Part shown: positions 44,753 to 54,611 of the stretch, one piece after another
Layout: each line of letters starts with the position of its first letter
Position numbering within the stretch: the first letter of the stretch is position 1
Assembly: GCF_003208175.1 (NCBI RefSeq)
Contig: NZ_QKMR01000002.1
Coordinates: forward strand, 242,024-306,023
DNA from: Ruminiclostridium sufflavum DSM 19573
GTDB taxonomy: Bacteria; Bacillota; Clostridia; Acetivibrionales; DSM-1351
DNA: 64,000 nt
Direction of reading: 5' to 3'
The notes under the pieces: model-generated
Databases searched by the model: none
What the model was told of the DNA's origin: nothing
What the model saw: the letters and a program-made list of their open reading frames with translations, nothing else
Translations under genes and position numbers: made by a program

Positions 44753-45637
44753 ATGATAGATTCAAAGCTTATCACATTTTTGAACGTAGCAGCTTTAAAA
44801 AGCTATACCAGAGCGGCAGAAATGCTGAATCTGACACAGCCCGCAGTGTCTCAGCATATAAAGCAGCTGGAAGAGCATTATAATGTAAAGCTGATAAACA
44901 GAAACGGAAGACAATTATCCTTGACGGAGGAAGGAAAGCTTTTGTTTAAATATGCAAAGGAGCTGGAGGCTAATTCATTTCTGCTGGAAAGAAAGCTAAG
45001 AAACAAATCTGCCGTTGCAAAGAGATATGATATCGGTGCAACTCTTACTATCGGAGAATTTGTACTTCCGGGCTTGCTTGGCGAATATAAAAGGCAGCAT
45101 GAAAATATTGATGTTATAATGCATGTCTACAATTTGGAGGAGATATGTAAAAGGCTTGAAAACGGAGATTTTGATCTGGGTATAGTTGAAGGCCCTTTTG
45201 ATAAAAGTAAATTTAATTATAAAAAGTACAAGGAGGATGAGCTGGTTCTGGCTGTTTCACCTCTTAGCAGCCTATCACAAAAATTAAGGGTTAGCATAAG
45301 CGACATACTCAATGACGGAGGGCTTATTATGAGGGAAAAAGGCTCTGGTACAAGAGCTGTATTTGAGAATAAGCTTCTTGAGCTGGGTATAAGCCTGTCT
45401 GACTTGAAAATTTATATGGAGGTGGGAAGTATCGGTGCCATAAAGTCTTTGGTACAAGCGAACCTTGGCTATACGGTCATATCAATAGAGGCTGTGAAAA
45501 GAGAGGCGGAGTCTGGCACAATGGTAATTATACCTATTGAAGGCGTTAAGATTATGCGTGAATTCAATTTTATTTATTTTGAGCATGGGCAAATAGAATT
45601 TACCGATAATTTTATTGATTTTTTAAGAAACAAATAA
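44753..45637 (+). CDS. LysR-family transcriptional regulator
   Basis: 294 residues, standard LysR length. The winged helix-turn-helix is FLNVAALKSYTRAAEMLNLTQPAVSQHIKQLEEHYNVKLINR (about 9-50); the effector domain covers about 90-294, with TIGEFVLPGLLGEYKRQHENIDV near 98 and REKGSGTRAVFE near 198. GAGGAG precedes the ATG. It is not divergent from a target gene; the following gene has its own consensus promoter and may be regulated. RxxGSGTR is a block shared with CysL/CysB-like and related regulators, so a sulfur or anion effector is possible. Confidence 0.9.
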   Translation: MIDSKLITFLNVAALKSYTRAAEMLNLTQPAVSQHIKQLEEHYNVKLINRNGRQLSLTEEGKLLFKYAKELEANSFLLERKLRNKSAVAKRYDIGATLTIGEFVLPGLLGEYKRQHENIDVIMHVYNLEEICKRLENGDFDLGIVEGPFDKSKFNYKKYKEDELVLAVSPLSSLSQKLRVSISDILNDGGLIMREKGSGTRAVFENKLLELGISLSDLKIYMEVGSIGAIKSLVQANLGYTVISIEAVKREAESGTMVIIPIEGVKIMREFNFIYFEHGQIEFTDNFIDFLRNK

Positions 45638-45694
45638 ATATATTAATAAGATACAGAATTTTTTAATAAATATTGTAATATTTGAATATATAGT

Positions 45695-45723
45695 TTGACA
45701 AATATAAAGCTTGTGTTTATAAT
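45695..45723 (+). promoter_or_regulatory. Consensus sigma-A promoter of the membrane ferredoxin gene
   Basis: Perfect TTGACA (45695-45700), 17-base spacer, perfect TATAAT (45718-45723). This is the strongest promoter match noticed in the window. Confidence 0.75.
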
Positions 45724-45759
45724 TTATATTAGGGAATTTAATTTTGGAAGGAGTAAGGA

Positions 45760-46413
45760 ATGGCAGATTTTAAGAGGTTTGTACACAAGTGGGTATGGAT
45801 TGCTCTGATAGCCTTTTGCATAGTCGGGGTGATATATCCGGTTATAGGTATTGCTGCTTTGGTTTGTATGCTGGCTCCGTCAATAGTTGCTTTCTTCAGA
45901 GGGAGAATGTGGTGCGGAAATTTTTGCCCCAGAGGAAGCTTTAACGACAATATTCTGTTCAGGCTCAGCCGTCGGAAGAATATACCCGTATTTATGAAGA
46001 GCAATTGGTTCAGAAACCTGTTTCTGATTATACTGATGAGTGCATTTGCTGTACAGCTGACATTTGCATGGGGGGATGCGGCAAGAATCGGGGGAGTATT
46101 TGTAAGAATGATTTTAATAACCACGGTTATAACAATAATTTTAGGAATTATTTTTAATCAAAGGACCTGGTGTGTATTCTGCCCTATGGGGACGATGGCA
46201 TACTATGTTACAAAAATTATGTCGGGTTTAAAAAACAAGTATGTGACGTTTGAAAAGGATAAATGTGTAAGCTGCAGGCTATGCACAAAAGCATGTCCTG
46301 TGGGAATTGATGTGTTAAGCTGTAAGGACAAGGGAAGTGTCACAGACCATAATTGCCTGAAATGCAATGCATGTGTTGAAAAGTGCCCTAAGAAGGCGCT
46401 TTGTGTAAAATAG
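45760..46413 (+). CDS. Membrane-bound 4Fe-4S ferredoxin-type protein (NapH/YccM-like)
   Basis: 217 residues. Four hydrophobic segments (about 11-30, 33-50, 85-103, 112-132) alternate with paired cysteine motifs GNFCPRGS (with C just before) and WCVFCPMG, as in NapH/NosR/RdxA-type polyferredoxins. The C-terminal tail has two ferredoxin sets, CVSCRLCTKACPVG and CLKCNACVEKCPKKA. It probably passes electrons across or along the membrane to an unknown partner; no reductase gene is adjacent. AAGGAG precedes the ATG, and a consensus promoter and terminator make it monocistronic. Confidence 0.85.
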   Translation: MADFKRFVHKWVWIALIAFCIVGVIYPVIGIAALVCMLAPSIVAFFRGRMWCGNFCPRGSFNDNILFRLSRRKNIPVFMKSNWFRNLFLIILMSAFAVQLTFAWGDAARIGGVFVRMILITTVITIILGIIFNQRTWCVFCPMGTMAYYVTKIMSGLKNKYVTFEKDKCVSCRLCTKACPVGIDVLSCKDKGSVTDHNCLKCNACVEKCPKKALCVK

Positions 46414-46484
46414 GAGAAGCTCCTGCTAAATGTTAAGAAAGTGTTTAATATACTATAATTTTTGAAATTAAACAGCCGGCTTAA

Positions 46485-46524
46485 TAAAAAACCGTTTGGG
46501 ATAAATAAATCCTGAGCGGTTTTT
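46485..46524 (+). terminator. Intrinsic terminator after the membrane ferredoxin gene
   Basis: AAAAACCG and CGGTTTTT form the lower stem with TTTGGGAT/ATCCTGAG-like pairing above; T residues follow on the plus strand. Confidence 0.7.
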
Positions 46525-46615
46525 GGTATATTCATGATATAATAACCCTATAAATTTGTTTAACCAGCAGACAAGCATGTTTAAAAATAAGGTTGCCAGA
46601 GGGCTTATTTAAATT

Positions 46616-47500
46616 ATGGATTTTATACCCGCAAAAACAGTTATATCAGGATATCGTGAAAACGACAACTGGTTTGGAAATAACTACAATATGAATATTT
46701 ATAAGGGCTGCTGTCATGGATGCATATACTGCGACAGCCGGAGTGAGTGCTATCATGTGGATAATTTTGACGAGGTTCGGGCAAAGAAGAATGCTCTTGC
46801 CTTGATTTACCGTGAGATAAGGTCAAAACGCAAAACAGGAGTTATAGGGACGGGTGCCATGAGCGACCCGTACAATCCCTATGAAAGAGAATACGAGTTG
46901 ACCAGGGGAGCGCTGGAGCTTATTAATACATATGGCTTCGGTATATCCATAGCCACAAAAAGCGATTTGGTTACAAGGGATATTGATTTGCTCAAGAGGA
47001 TAAAAAAGCATTCTCCGGTTCTGATTAAGCTTACGGTTACTGCTTGTGATGACGGGCTTTGCGAGAAAGTCGAGCCGGGTGTCGCAGCTTCGTCGAAAAG
47101 GTTTGAAGCTATAAGGCAGCTGTCTGAAAACGGTATCTTTGCAGGTGTCCTTATGATGCCTGTTTTACCGTTTATTGAGGACAGCGAGGAAAATATAAGA
47201 GGGATTATACGTCTTGCGCACGAAAACGGCGCAAGGTTTGTTTACCCTGCTTTTGGAGTAACACTCCGCCAAAACCAGAGAGAGTGGTATTTTAAAAAGC
47301 TTGATGAGCTTTTTCCCGGAATGAAAGAAAAGTATATACGGGAATACGGTGAGGCCTATGAGTGCCGTTCACCTTACGCAAGGCAGCTTATGTCTTTGAC
47401 AAGGCAGGAATGTGAAAGGCTTGGGCTTTTGTATAAAATGAGAGATATTATAAATGGATACAAGAAGGGCTATTACGACAGACAGCTTACGCTGTTTTGA
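46616..47500 (+). CDS. Radical SAM protein, SPL (spore photoproduct lyase)-like family
   Basis: 294 residues. The cluster cysteines are in GCCHGCIYCDSR (C32, C36, C39). GVIGTGAMSDPYNPYEREYELTRGALELI near 75-105 is the hallmark of the Rv2578c/SplB-like radical SAM branch. It lacks the full spore photoproduct lyase N-terminus, and the substrate is unknown. No strong Shine-Dalgarno precedes the ATG. The gene is followed by two small hypothetical genes in the same direction. Confidence 0.85.
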   Translation: MDFIPAKTVISGYRENDNWFGNNYNMNIYKGCCHGCIYCDSRSECYHVDNFDEVRAKKNALALIYREIRSKRKTGVIGTGAMSDPYNPYEREYELTRGALELINTYGFGISIATKSDLVTRDIDLLKRIKKHSPVLIKLTVTACDDGLCEKVEPGVAASSKRFEAIRQLSENGIFAGVLMMPVLPFIEDSEENIRGIIRLAHENGARFVYPAFGVTLRQNQREWYFKKLDELFPGMKEKYIREYGEAYECRSPYARQLMSLTRQECERLGLLYKMRDIINGYKKGYYDRQLTLF

Positions 47501-47594
47501 AAAGGTGTTAAATCTTGTATCCGGCACGAGTTTATAAAAATATTTTTAAGCAAATAGGCCTGAATTTGTATTTGAAGGTGAAAGGCTATATTTT

Positions 47595-47906
47595 ATGGAA
47601 AAAGGCACAGCAAGGATTACTGCAGCCGCAAAAGTAAAAGGCGTACAGAATTATGTTAAACTCACGGAGGAAGAAACATCACGTATTCTTGAGAGAAACA
47701 GGAGTAAATTGAATTTAACCGACAAACAGCTGGTACGGTGGCACAAGAAATGCCTTTGCCTTGTTGAGTTTGAGGAAATGCATAAAATTGAGCCGCTGGA
47801 CTTTGAACATCAGGGAAACATGGATGACTGGCTTATCATAGAGAAAATCGAGGATGTAGTTGCAGGCACAAGTATTCCTTATAATTACAATAATTCGAAA
47901 TTCTGA
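47595..47906 (+). CDS. Conserved-looking hypothetical protein, 103 residues
   Basis: Not recognised. The product has a basic N-terminus, a segment YVKLTEEETSRILERNRSKLNLTDKQL that looks helical, and a cysteine pair in KKCLCLVEFEEMH. AAGGTGAAAGG precedes the ATG, and the stop lies 27 bases ahead of the next gene, suggesting co-expression with the DUF6125-like protein. Confidence 0.6.
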   Translation: MEKGTARITAAAKVKGVQNYVKLTEEETSRILERNRSKLNLTDKQLVRWHKKCLCLVEFEEMHKIEPLDFEHQGNMDDWLIIEKIEDVVAGTSIPYNYNNSKF

Positions 47907-47933
47907 TGACTTTTTAAAAGTGGGGGACAGCAA

Positions 47934-48461
47934 ATGAATAATAAGGAAATACTGAATAACTTATCAAAGGAAGAGCTCATTAAGCTTATAGAAATATACT
48001 CAAAAAACTGGCTGGCACATGATGGTGTATGGTTTCAATCCATAGAGCGCAAATCAGGGATGGAGGAAGCAATGTTCCATGACAGGGAGGCTTGGAGGCG
48101 CTTTACGGAAATTGAGGCAAAGCGTATCAAGGAATTTCTGAAGCTTCCGGAGCATGCGGGACTAAAAGGCCTTGCAAAAGCACTGGAACTGAGATTTTAC
48201 GGGAATCTCAACGATTATGAGCTCGTTTTTAAGGAAGACCGGCTTATATTCCGCAATGTGGACTGTAGGGTACAGACTGCAAGAAAACGCAAAAATATGC
48301 CCTATCATCCCTGCAAAACAGTGGGTATTGTCGAATATTCCGGGTTTGCAAAAGCTATAGATGAGAGAATCAGCTGCCGATGCCTGAGCTGTTTCCCTGA
48401 CATAACCGACGAAGCCGCTTGCTGTTCGTGGGAATTTCTCCTGAATACAGATAAGGCTTAA
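47934..48461 (+). CDS. DUF6125-like cytosolic protein
   Basis: 175 residues. The start LSKEELIKLIEIYSKNWLAHDGVWFQSIE resembles the family I know as DUF6125, found in anaerobes. Later features are a basic CRVQTARKRKNMPYHPCKTVGIVEY block and CRCLSCFPD near the C-terminus; the five or more cysteines could bind a metal or cluster. GTGGGGG precedes the ATG. Function unknown. Confidence 0.65.
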   Translation: MNNKEILNNLSKEELIKLIEIYSKNWLAHDGVWFQSIERKSGMEEAMFHDREAWRRFTEIEAKRIKEFLKLPEHAGLKGLAKALELRFYGNLNDYELVFKEDRLIFRNVDCRVQTARKRKNMPYHPCKTVGIVEYSGFAKAIDERISCRCLSCFPDITDEAACCSWEFLLNTDKA

Positions 48462-48677
48462 AATAAAACTCTTATTTCATGTATAGGATTTTTAAAAGAA
48501 CGTATTATATCCATAATAGTTTCAATAATAATAGCAGTTATATTTTAAAGTGCTTTATGTGGCGAAGGACTGATGATAAAGAAATATTGACTTTAAAATA
48601 TTGGAATATTCTTTTATGTATGCTAGAATCTAAATAAACATTTCATATAGTATATTAATAACCACGGAGGTATACTC

Positions 48678-49670
48678 ATGAGCATCAAATACGGGATAGT
48701 AGGCTTGGGCGGCATAGCGTCAAGGTTTGCAAGGGTGTTGAATAAAGCTGAAAACGTTGAATTAGTTGCGGTTGCGGCTCGTGATAAAGGAAAAGCCGAG
48801 GCTTTTGCAGATAAATACCACGCAAAAAAATCTTACGGCAGTTATACCGAGCTTATTGACGATGAAGAGGTTGATGCGGTCTATGTCGCACTGACACACA
48901 ACTTTCACTGCGATATCGTAAAGTATTGCCTGAATAAAGGAAAGGCGGTTTTGTGCGAGAAGCCTTTAACTACTGCTAAAAAGGATACGGAGGAATTGAT
49001 AGCACTTTCACGTAAAAAAAACGTGCTCTTGATGGAAGCCATGTGGATGAAATGTATTCCTGCCTACAGAAAAGCCAGAGAATGGGTGAGAGCCGGGAAA
49101 ATAGGCAAGGTTAAGCTCATTAGTGCTTCATTTGGCAATAATGCGGACTTTAATCCGGATAGCAGGCTTTTCAATCCTAAGCTGGCAGGCGGCAGTGTAT
49201 ATGATGTGGGAGTATATCCCATACATTTTGCAACAGGAATATTAAATGAAAAGCCCGAAGCTGTGGATGGGCTTGCAACGATATGCGAAACAGGTGTTGA
49301 TGAGTTCGCGGTAATTAATATGAGCTTTAAAAGCGGTGCTTTGGCATCGCTGAGCTGTGGTCTGACTGCTTATACAAACAGGGATGCGCGCATATTCGGA
49401 ACGATTGGAAATATTGTGGTATATGATTTCTTTGGTTCTCAGAAATGCGAGCTGTATGACAGTGAAAATAACTTGAAGGAATGCTTCGGAGAAAAGGTTG
49501 AGGATGGTTTTATCTATGAGATTGAACACTTTAATGAGCTGTACCTCAGTAAAAAAACGGAAAGCGAGCTTATTCCGCATTCTGATTCAATCATATGTGC
49601 CGAAATAGTAGATGGGCTAATGAAAAAATGGGGAAGCGATAATCAGGAAGGATGTTATATATATAATTAA
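48678..49670 (+). CDS. Gfo/Idh/MocA-family oxidoreductase
   Basis: 330 residues. N-terminal Rossmann fold with GIVGLGGIASRFARVL at 5-20; the family motif CEKPLTT near 94 carries the active-site lysine; GGSVYDVGVYPIHFA near 173 corresponds to the C-terminal substrate block with the conserved Asp and His. ACGGAGGT precedes the ATG. Substrates in this family are sugars, inositols or dihydrodiols with NAD(P); no neighbour identifies which. The sequence layout resembles dimeric dihydrodiol/glucose-fructose-type members. Confidence 0.9.
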   Translation: MSIKYGIVGLGGIASRFARVLNKAENVELVAVAARDKGKAEAFADKYHAKKSYGSYTELIDDEEVDAVYVALTHNFHCDIVKYCLNKGKAVLCEKPLTTAKKDTEELIALSRKKNVLLMEAMWMKCIPAYRKAREWVRAGKIGKVKLISASFGNNADFNPDSRLFNPKLAGGSVYDVGVYPIHFATGILNEKPEAVDGLATICETGVDEFAVINMSFKSGALASLSCGLTAYTNRDARIFGTIGNIVVYDFFGSQKCELYDSENNLKECFGEKVEDGFIYEIEHFNELYLSKKTESELIPHSDSIICAEIVDGLMKKWGSDNQEGCYIYN

Positions 49671-49730
49671 ATGCTAACTGAAGCATTACGGAGAATAATA
49701 ATACTTTATAGTTTTATTTTGATAAATATT

Positions 49731-49757
49731 TAAAAATAACAGGATTTTTGCCGATAA
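49731..49757 (+). promoter_or_regulatory. Sigma-D (sigma-28) motility promoter of the chemoreceptor gene
   Basis: TAAA at 49731-49734, exactly 15 bases, then GCCGATAA at 49750-49757: a full match to the TAAA-N15-GCCGATAA consensus of Gram-positive motility promoters. It lies 142 bases ahead of the chemoreceptor start. Confidence 0.75.
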
Positions 49758-49899
49758 TGTTTGTAATTAGTTCTTTTATCGGATGCTTTATAATATATTG
49801 TATAATACCATTTTAAGTTTTCATTGATATATTTTTTACAGGCAAAAAGATTTTGGAATTATAGTATAATTTGGTGAAATATAAATAGGGGGAAAAGCT

Positions 49900-51369
49900 A
49901 TGAAAATATTCAGCAGAAAACCTTGCAACGAGGCAAGATGTATTTTAAAGTATGTAGAGAACAGGCTTGACGGTAAGGAAAATCAGGAGCCAAGTGTAAA
50001 ATATCCGATACACAGGTCGGTTCTGGAATATTTCAACAAGCTGTTTTCAAATGAGAAGCAAATGGCGGATTCTGCAAAAAAGCTTTTGGAGGTTACCGCA
50101 TCAATGAGCAGCTTTGATGTAAATATGTCACATACAGCATACGAGTTAATTGATTTTGCTGAGGAATTAGCCACTCTCAGTGAATCGAACCTTGCGGTTG
50201 TTGAAGAGACTACTGCCAGTATGGAGGAGGTAAATGAAACTATAACCAATGCCGCCGAAACCCTCAGTCATCTTGCTAATGATTCAGAGGTGCTGGTACA
50301 GAGTAATCATGGCAGTTTAGTCCAAATCAAAGAGGTTAATGATTTAAAAGAAGAGGTATTGAACGATTCCAATATTATGAACAGGCAAATAGGAAATCTG
50401 GTAGAAATGGCTAATAAGGTTAATGATATTGTAAACGGAGTAGCCTCTATTGCGGAGCAGACGAATCTGCTGGCACTGAATGCGTCTATTGAAGCGGCCA
50501 GGGCAGGAGAAAGCGGACGGGGCTTTTCGGTGGTCGCGGATGAAATCAGGAAGCTTGCGGATGATACCAAGAAAAATCTTGAGGGAATGAATTTCTTTGT
50601 GAAAAGTATTCAGGATGCCGCAATAGAAGGTAAGAGGAGTATGGATAACACTCTGGAATCAACTCAGAAAATGAGTGTTAAAATTGATATGATCAGCAAT
50701 ACAATGGAAAAGAATGTCGACATGCTTAATACAGTCATAAAGGATGTTCATAATATTAATCAATCCATAAATGGAGTTAAGAATGCTGCCGGTGAGATTA
50801 ATCAGGCAATGGATGTTTCAAGCCGTGATGCGGAAAAGCTTAACATGATGACACAGCAAATTCATCAGGATGCTTTAAAGAGCTCGGAACAAGCACAAAA
50901 AATATCTGAGGTTGATGACGAGCTGTCAGGTATTGTCAAGGACATGATGCATTCCCTGCATGGAAGCACAAATGCAATTGACAACAAGGAATTTTCAGAT
51001 AATATAATTAAGGCAAAAGATGCTCATACTAATTGGATACAGAATTTAAAGAGGATAGTTGATGAAATGAGAATATATCCCCTTCAAACCAACGGGGCAA
51101 AATGTGCTTTCGGACATTTCTATAATGCAATGGAGGTAACCCATCAGGCAATTTCAAGCGACTGGGAAAAGCTTGGACAAATACATGCGGAGTTTCACAG
51201 CACAGGGATGAAGGTAATTGATGCGGTTAAGGAGGGAGATGCTTCCCGGGCCAAGGACTATTATATGTCTGCAATTGAACTCTCAAAGGAAATATTTGTT
51301 TACATAGATAAAATATATAAGGAAATTGAGAATCAGACAGAAAAAGGAATAGATTTGTTTAAGCACTGA
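49900..51369 (+). CDS. Cytoplasmic methyl-accepting chemotaxis protein with C-terminal CZB domain
   Basis: 489 residues and no transmembrane segment. The coiled-coil signalling domain spans about 60-345, with the hairpin tip [37 protein letters not shown] near 184-220. The C-terminal part from about 370 ([12 protein letters not shown] ... [10 protein letters not shown] ... HAEFHSTG) carries the His and Cys ligands of the chemoreceptor zinc-binding (CZB) domain, which in studied proteins senses zinc or oxidants. An early segment (1-55) is short with no PAS domain. GGGGG precedes the ATG. A sigma-D promoter upstream ties it to the flagellar regulon. Confidence 0.92.
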   Translation: MKIFSRKPCNEARCILKYVENRLDGKENQEPSVKYPIHRSVLEYFNKLFSNEKQMADSAKKLLEVTASMSSFDVNMSHTAYELIDFAEELATLSESNLAVVEETTASMEEVNETITNAAETLSHLANDSEVLVQSNHGSLVQIKEVNDLKEEVLNDSNIMNRQIGNLVEMANKVNDIVNGVASIAEQTNLLALNASIEAARAGESGRGFSVVADEIRKLADDTKKNLEGMNFFVKSIQDAAIEGKRSMDNTLESTQKMSVKIDMISNTMEKNVDMLNTVIKDVHNINQSINGVKNAAGEINQAMDVSSRDAEKLNMMTQQIHQDALKSSEQAQKISEVDDELSGIVKDMMHSLHGSTNAIDNKEFSDNIIKAKDAHTNWIQNLKRIVDEMRIYPLQTNGAKCAFGHFYNAMEVTHQAISSDWEKLGQIHAEFHSTGMKVIDAVKEGDASRAKDYYMSAIELSKEIFVYIDKIYKEIENQTEKGIDLFKH

Positions 51370-51429
51370 AATACCTGAAAAGGATAATTGACCTATAAAA
51401 TCTATCAGTAACAAGAAAGAGATTTATAA

Positions 51430-52884
51430 ATGACAAAGGCAGGATTTGAAAATTACAAATTAGACAAGGAACTGTTAAGGGCCATACGGATGCTGAACTT
51501 TACAAGCCCTACGAGGGTTCAGGAACAGGTGATTCCTGCGGTTTTGGATAAAAGGGATATAATAATAAGGTCCCGGACAGGCAGCGGAAAGACGGCGGCG
51601 TTTGCTATTCCTGTATGCCAGCAGATACAGTGGGAGGAAAACAAGCCGCAGGCTATTGTGCTTACTCCTACAAGAGAGCTTGCAATACAGGTTAAAGAGG
51701 ATATTTTTAATATAGGAAGATTTAAAAGACTGAAGGTTGCGGCTATATACGGCAAGGCTCCTTTTTATAGTCAGGAGAAGGAGCTTAAGCAAAAAACACA
51801 TGTAGTGGTGGGAACTCCGGGCCGCGTTATAGACCATCTTGAAAGAGGAACTCTTGATACGTCGAATATAAAATACCTTGTTATAGATGAAGCCGATGAA
51901 ATGCTTACTATGGGTTTTATAGAGCAAATAGAAGCCATAATTGCACGCTTGCCTGTACGGCGTGCAACCGTATTGCTGTCAGCTACGATGCCCTCGGATA
52001 TAAGAAGCCTGTGCGATAAGCATATGAATTCGCCGGTATTTGTTGAAATTGAAGAGCAGGGTTCGTCTGCGGACAATATACTGCAGGAAGTATATTTGGC
52101 GCAAGCAAAAGATAAAACGGAGCTTTTAGAAGATATTACCGTTATAGAGAATCCGGACAGCTGTATAATATTTTGCAATACAAAGCAAAAGGTGGATGAA
52201 GTGCATGCTCAAATGATAAGGCTCAGGTATTCCTGTGAAAAAATTCACGGAGGAATGGAGCAGCAGGACAGACTTCGTGTGATGAACAGCTTCAAACAAG
52301 GCTGTTTCAGGTATCTGATAGCCACAGATGTTGCTGCAAGAGGAATAGATATAGATGATGTTAAGCTGGTAATTAATTATGATGTGCCCAATGACAGTGA
52401 AAGCTATGTTCACAGAATTGGAAGAACAGGAAGAATAGGCAGGGAAGGGAAAGCGGTTACTTTCGCAGCAGCGGATGACGATAAGCTGTTAAGGGATATT
52501 AAGCAATATATCGGACAGGAAATTCCTCTGAGGCAAAGGCCCGCAAAAGAAATTGTAAACAGCCTGAAACCGGAGTTTATAGAGAAAATAAATACTGTAC
52601 CGGAATTAAAGGAGTCAAAGGGTTCACAGCTCAACAAAGAAATTATGAAGCTGCATATAAATGCCGGCAAGAAGACAAAGATGCGGCCGGTTGATATTGT
52701 AGGCACACTTTGCAATATAAATGGAATGACAGCGGCGGATATAGGAATAATAAGCATCGCAGACATATCTACCTTTGTGGAGATACTGAATAACAAAGGT
52801 GAGCTTGTATACCGGGAACTGCAGAATACACCGATAAAGGGCAGGCTCAGAAGGGTAAGTAAAGTAGATATAGCGCGCAATTAA
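51430..52884 (+). CDS. dbpA: DEAD-box RNA helicase with DbpA-type RNA-binding domain
   Basis: 484 residues. Motifs in order: PTRVQEQVIPAVL (Q motif), RTGSGKTAAF (I), PTRELAIQ (Ia), DEADEM (II), SATMP (III), RGIDIDDVKLVINYD (V) and HRIGRTGRIGREG (VI). The C-terminal about 75 residues, beginning MKLHINAGKKTKMRP, match the DbpA domain that binds 23S rRNA helix 92 in E. coli DbpA and Bacillus YxiN. Role: ribosome assembly. The next gene encodes an S1-domain protein, 41 bases on. Confidence 0.92.
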   Translation: MTKAGFENYKLDKELLRAIRMLNFTSPTRVQEQVIPAVLDKRDIIIRSRTGSGKTAAFAIPVCQQIQWEENKPQAIVLTPTRELAIQVKEDIFNIGRFKRLKVAAIYGKAPFYSQEKELKQKTHVVVGTPGRVIDHLERGTLDTSNIKYLVIDEADEMLTMGFIEQIEAIIARLPVRRATVLLSATMPSDIRSLCDKHMNSPVFVEIEEQGSSADNILQEVYLAQAKDKTELLEDITVIENPDSCIIFCNTKQKVDEVHAQMIRLRYSCEKIHGGMEQQDRLRVMNSFKQGCFRYLIATDVAARGIDIDDVKLVINYDVPNDSESYVHRIGRTGRIGREGKAVTFAAADDDKLLRDIKQYIGQEIPLRQRPAKEIVNSLKPEFIEKINTVPELKESKGSQLNKEIMKLHINAGKKTKMRPVDIVGTLCNINGMTAADIGIISIADISTFVEILNNKGELVYRELQNTPIKGRLRRVSKVDIARN

Positions 52885-52925
52885 TAATTTATTAATAAAA
52901 TTTAACATAGAAAAAGGAATAATAT

Positions 52926-53765
52926 ATGGTAGAATTAGGTAAGGTTCAAAAATTGACAGTACTCAGAAGGACTTCAATCGGTGTATACCTCAATAAAGAA
53001 AACAGCGTGGACAAGGAGGATATATTGCTGCCTAAAAGTCAGGTGCCTGAAGGAACTGAACCAGGCGATGAAGTTGAGGTGTTTGTTTATAAGGATTCCG
53101 AAGACAGGTTAATTGCAACTGTCAGAAGGCCAATGCTGACAGTGGGAGAGCTTGCAGTTTTAAAGGCGGTTGAAAATACAAGTATAGGGGCTTTTTTAGA
53201 TTGGGGCTTGGAGAAGGACTTGTTTTTGCCGTTTAAGGAGCAGACCCGCAAGGTTTCGGAAGGAGAGCAGTATTTGGTTGGCTTGTATATAGACAAAAGT
53301 GACAGGCTGTGTGCGACAATGAATGTTTATGAGATGCTGGACTACAGGTCCCCGTACAAGGAGAAAGACAGAGTTAACGGAACTATATACAACATCAGCA
53401 GGGAGCTGGGAGCATTTGTTGCTGTTGATAATAAGTATCACGGCTTAATTCCCAATAAGGAGTTTTACGGCAGTTTTACTGAAGGGGATAATATAGAGGC
53501 AAGAGTAAAAATAGTAAGGCAGGATGGGAAACTGGAATTAAGCTTGAGAAATGAAGCATACAATGAAATTGAGGGTGATGCAAAAAAAATTATGGACAGG
53601 ATGGATTCAAATAACGGAAAACTATCACTGAACGACAGCAGCTCTCCTCAAGAAATTAAAGCTGAATTCGATATAAGTAAGGCGGCTTTTAAAAGAGCTG
53701 TGGGAAGGCTTCTCAAAGAGGGTGCCGTTAAGATTACGGACAAGGGTCTTGAAAGAATGTGGTAA
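52926..53765 (+). CDS. S1-domain RNA-binding protein, CvfB-like
   Basis: 279 residues, the CvfB length and layout: three S1-like beta-barrels (about 3-65, 70-135, 145-215) and a C-terminal winged helix (about 225-279). Diagnostic segments are GVYLNKEN, ILLPKSQVPEG, FLDWGLEKDLFLPFKEQ and a last IMDRMDSNNGKLSLNDSSSPQEIKAEF block. CvfB proteins bind RNA and affect virulence and growth genes in Staphylococcus; here a general RNA role near the DbpA-type helicase is inferred. Confidence 0.85.
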   Translation: MVELGKVQKLTVLRRTSIGVYLNKENSVDKEDILLPKSQVPEGTEPGDEVEVFVYKDSEDRLIATVRRPMLTVGELAVLKAVENTSIGAFLDWGLEKDLFLPFKEQTRKVSEGEQYLVGLYIDKSDRLCATMNVYEMLDYRSPYKEKDRVNGTIYNISRELGAFVAVDNKYHGLIPNKEFYGSFTEGDNIEARVKIVRQDGKLELSLRNEAYNEIEGDAKKIMDRMDSNNGKLSLNDSSSPQEIKAEFDISKAAFKRAVGRLLKEGAVKITDKGLERMW

Positions 53766-53863
53766 TTATGTGATTACCATAATTTGCAGAAACTATAAGT
53801 ATTGTTCGGATATTGAGACTTGTTATCCTGCAAGACAAATATAAATTTAATGGAGGTCAAATT

Positions 53864-54241
53864 ATGGGATTGATGGACGGATTACTGGGAAATGCATCGG
53901 AGGTTACAATTCAGGAGGTTCAAAATGAGTTGGGAAAGCTTTTGGCAAGCGGAGAACAAATTGAAAAAGCGTACAAGCTGATTCGTGATCTTTTTGTTTT
54001 TACCGATAAAAGATTAATATTGGTGGATAAACAGGGCGTGACAGGAAAAAAGGTTGAATATCATTCGATTCCGTACAAAAACATTATTCATTTCAGCATA
54101 GAAACAGCAGGACATTTTGACTTGGATGCTGAATTGAAAATTTGGCTTTCCGGATCGCAAATGCCTATTCAGAAGCAGTTCAACAAAACTCTCAACATAT
54201 ATGAGGTACAAAGTGTACTGGCAGGCTATATATTAAAATAA
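53864..54241 (+). CDS. Bacterial PH-domain protein (bPH_1/DUF1696)
   Basis: From ATG 53864 (TGGAGGTC upstream) it is 125 residues. MGLMDGLLGNASEVT, EQIEKAYKLIRDLFVFTDKRLILVDKQG and KKVEYHSIPYKNIIHFSIETAGHFDLDAELKIW are the standard blocks of the small bacterial pleckstrin-homology family. It is soluble; these proteins form ring oligomers of unclear role. A longer frame from 53813 is not supported by a ribosome-binding site. Confidence 0.88.
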   Translation: MGLMDGLLGNASEVTIQEVQNELGKLLASGEQIEKAYKLIRDLFVFTDKRLILVDKQGVTGKKVEYHSIPYKNIIHFSIETAGHFDLDAELKIWLSGSQMPIQKQFNKTLNIYEVQSVLAGYILK

Positions 54242-54611
54242 CCGTTAAGGTAAAGAATACTTTTAAGCTGTTCGTTTGCGAATATAAATCATGGTGCGAG
54301 AAGCTATAAAATCTTGCATCTTTTTTTTATTGCTTTTTTTGTTACTTTTTTATATTATTTTGATGAAAAAATATATGGACTTTTAAAAAATATATAAAAT
54401 TTTAAGGAAATATATAAATATAATGAGTATAATTATATATAGTTTATAATAAAATACATTTGATAAAAATGGAGTTACACCGGATTTATACTATTCCTGT
54501 AAGCATAAAGGAAACAGGAAAAAATTCACTGGCACGAGAAGTCAGGTTATATCAAGGAGAACTTATAAACTATGTAAAAATTAATATAAATTAAGGGGGG
54601 AGACTAAGTCT
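54242..54611. other. Intergenic region after the PH-domain gene
   Basis: 370 bases with no gene of normal size. A terminator sits at 54293-54328; the remainder to about 54590 is extremely AT-rich with no distinct signal that I can support. Confidence 0.5.
54293..54328 (+). terminator. Intrinsic terminator of the PH-domain gene
   Basis: GGTGCGAGA (54293-54301) pairs with TCTTGCATC (54312-54320) through nine base pairs including two G-U, followed by eight T residues. Confidence 0.8.
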
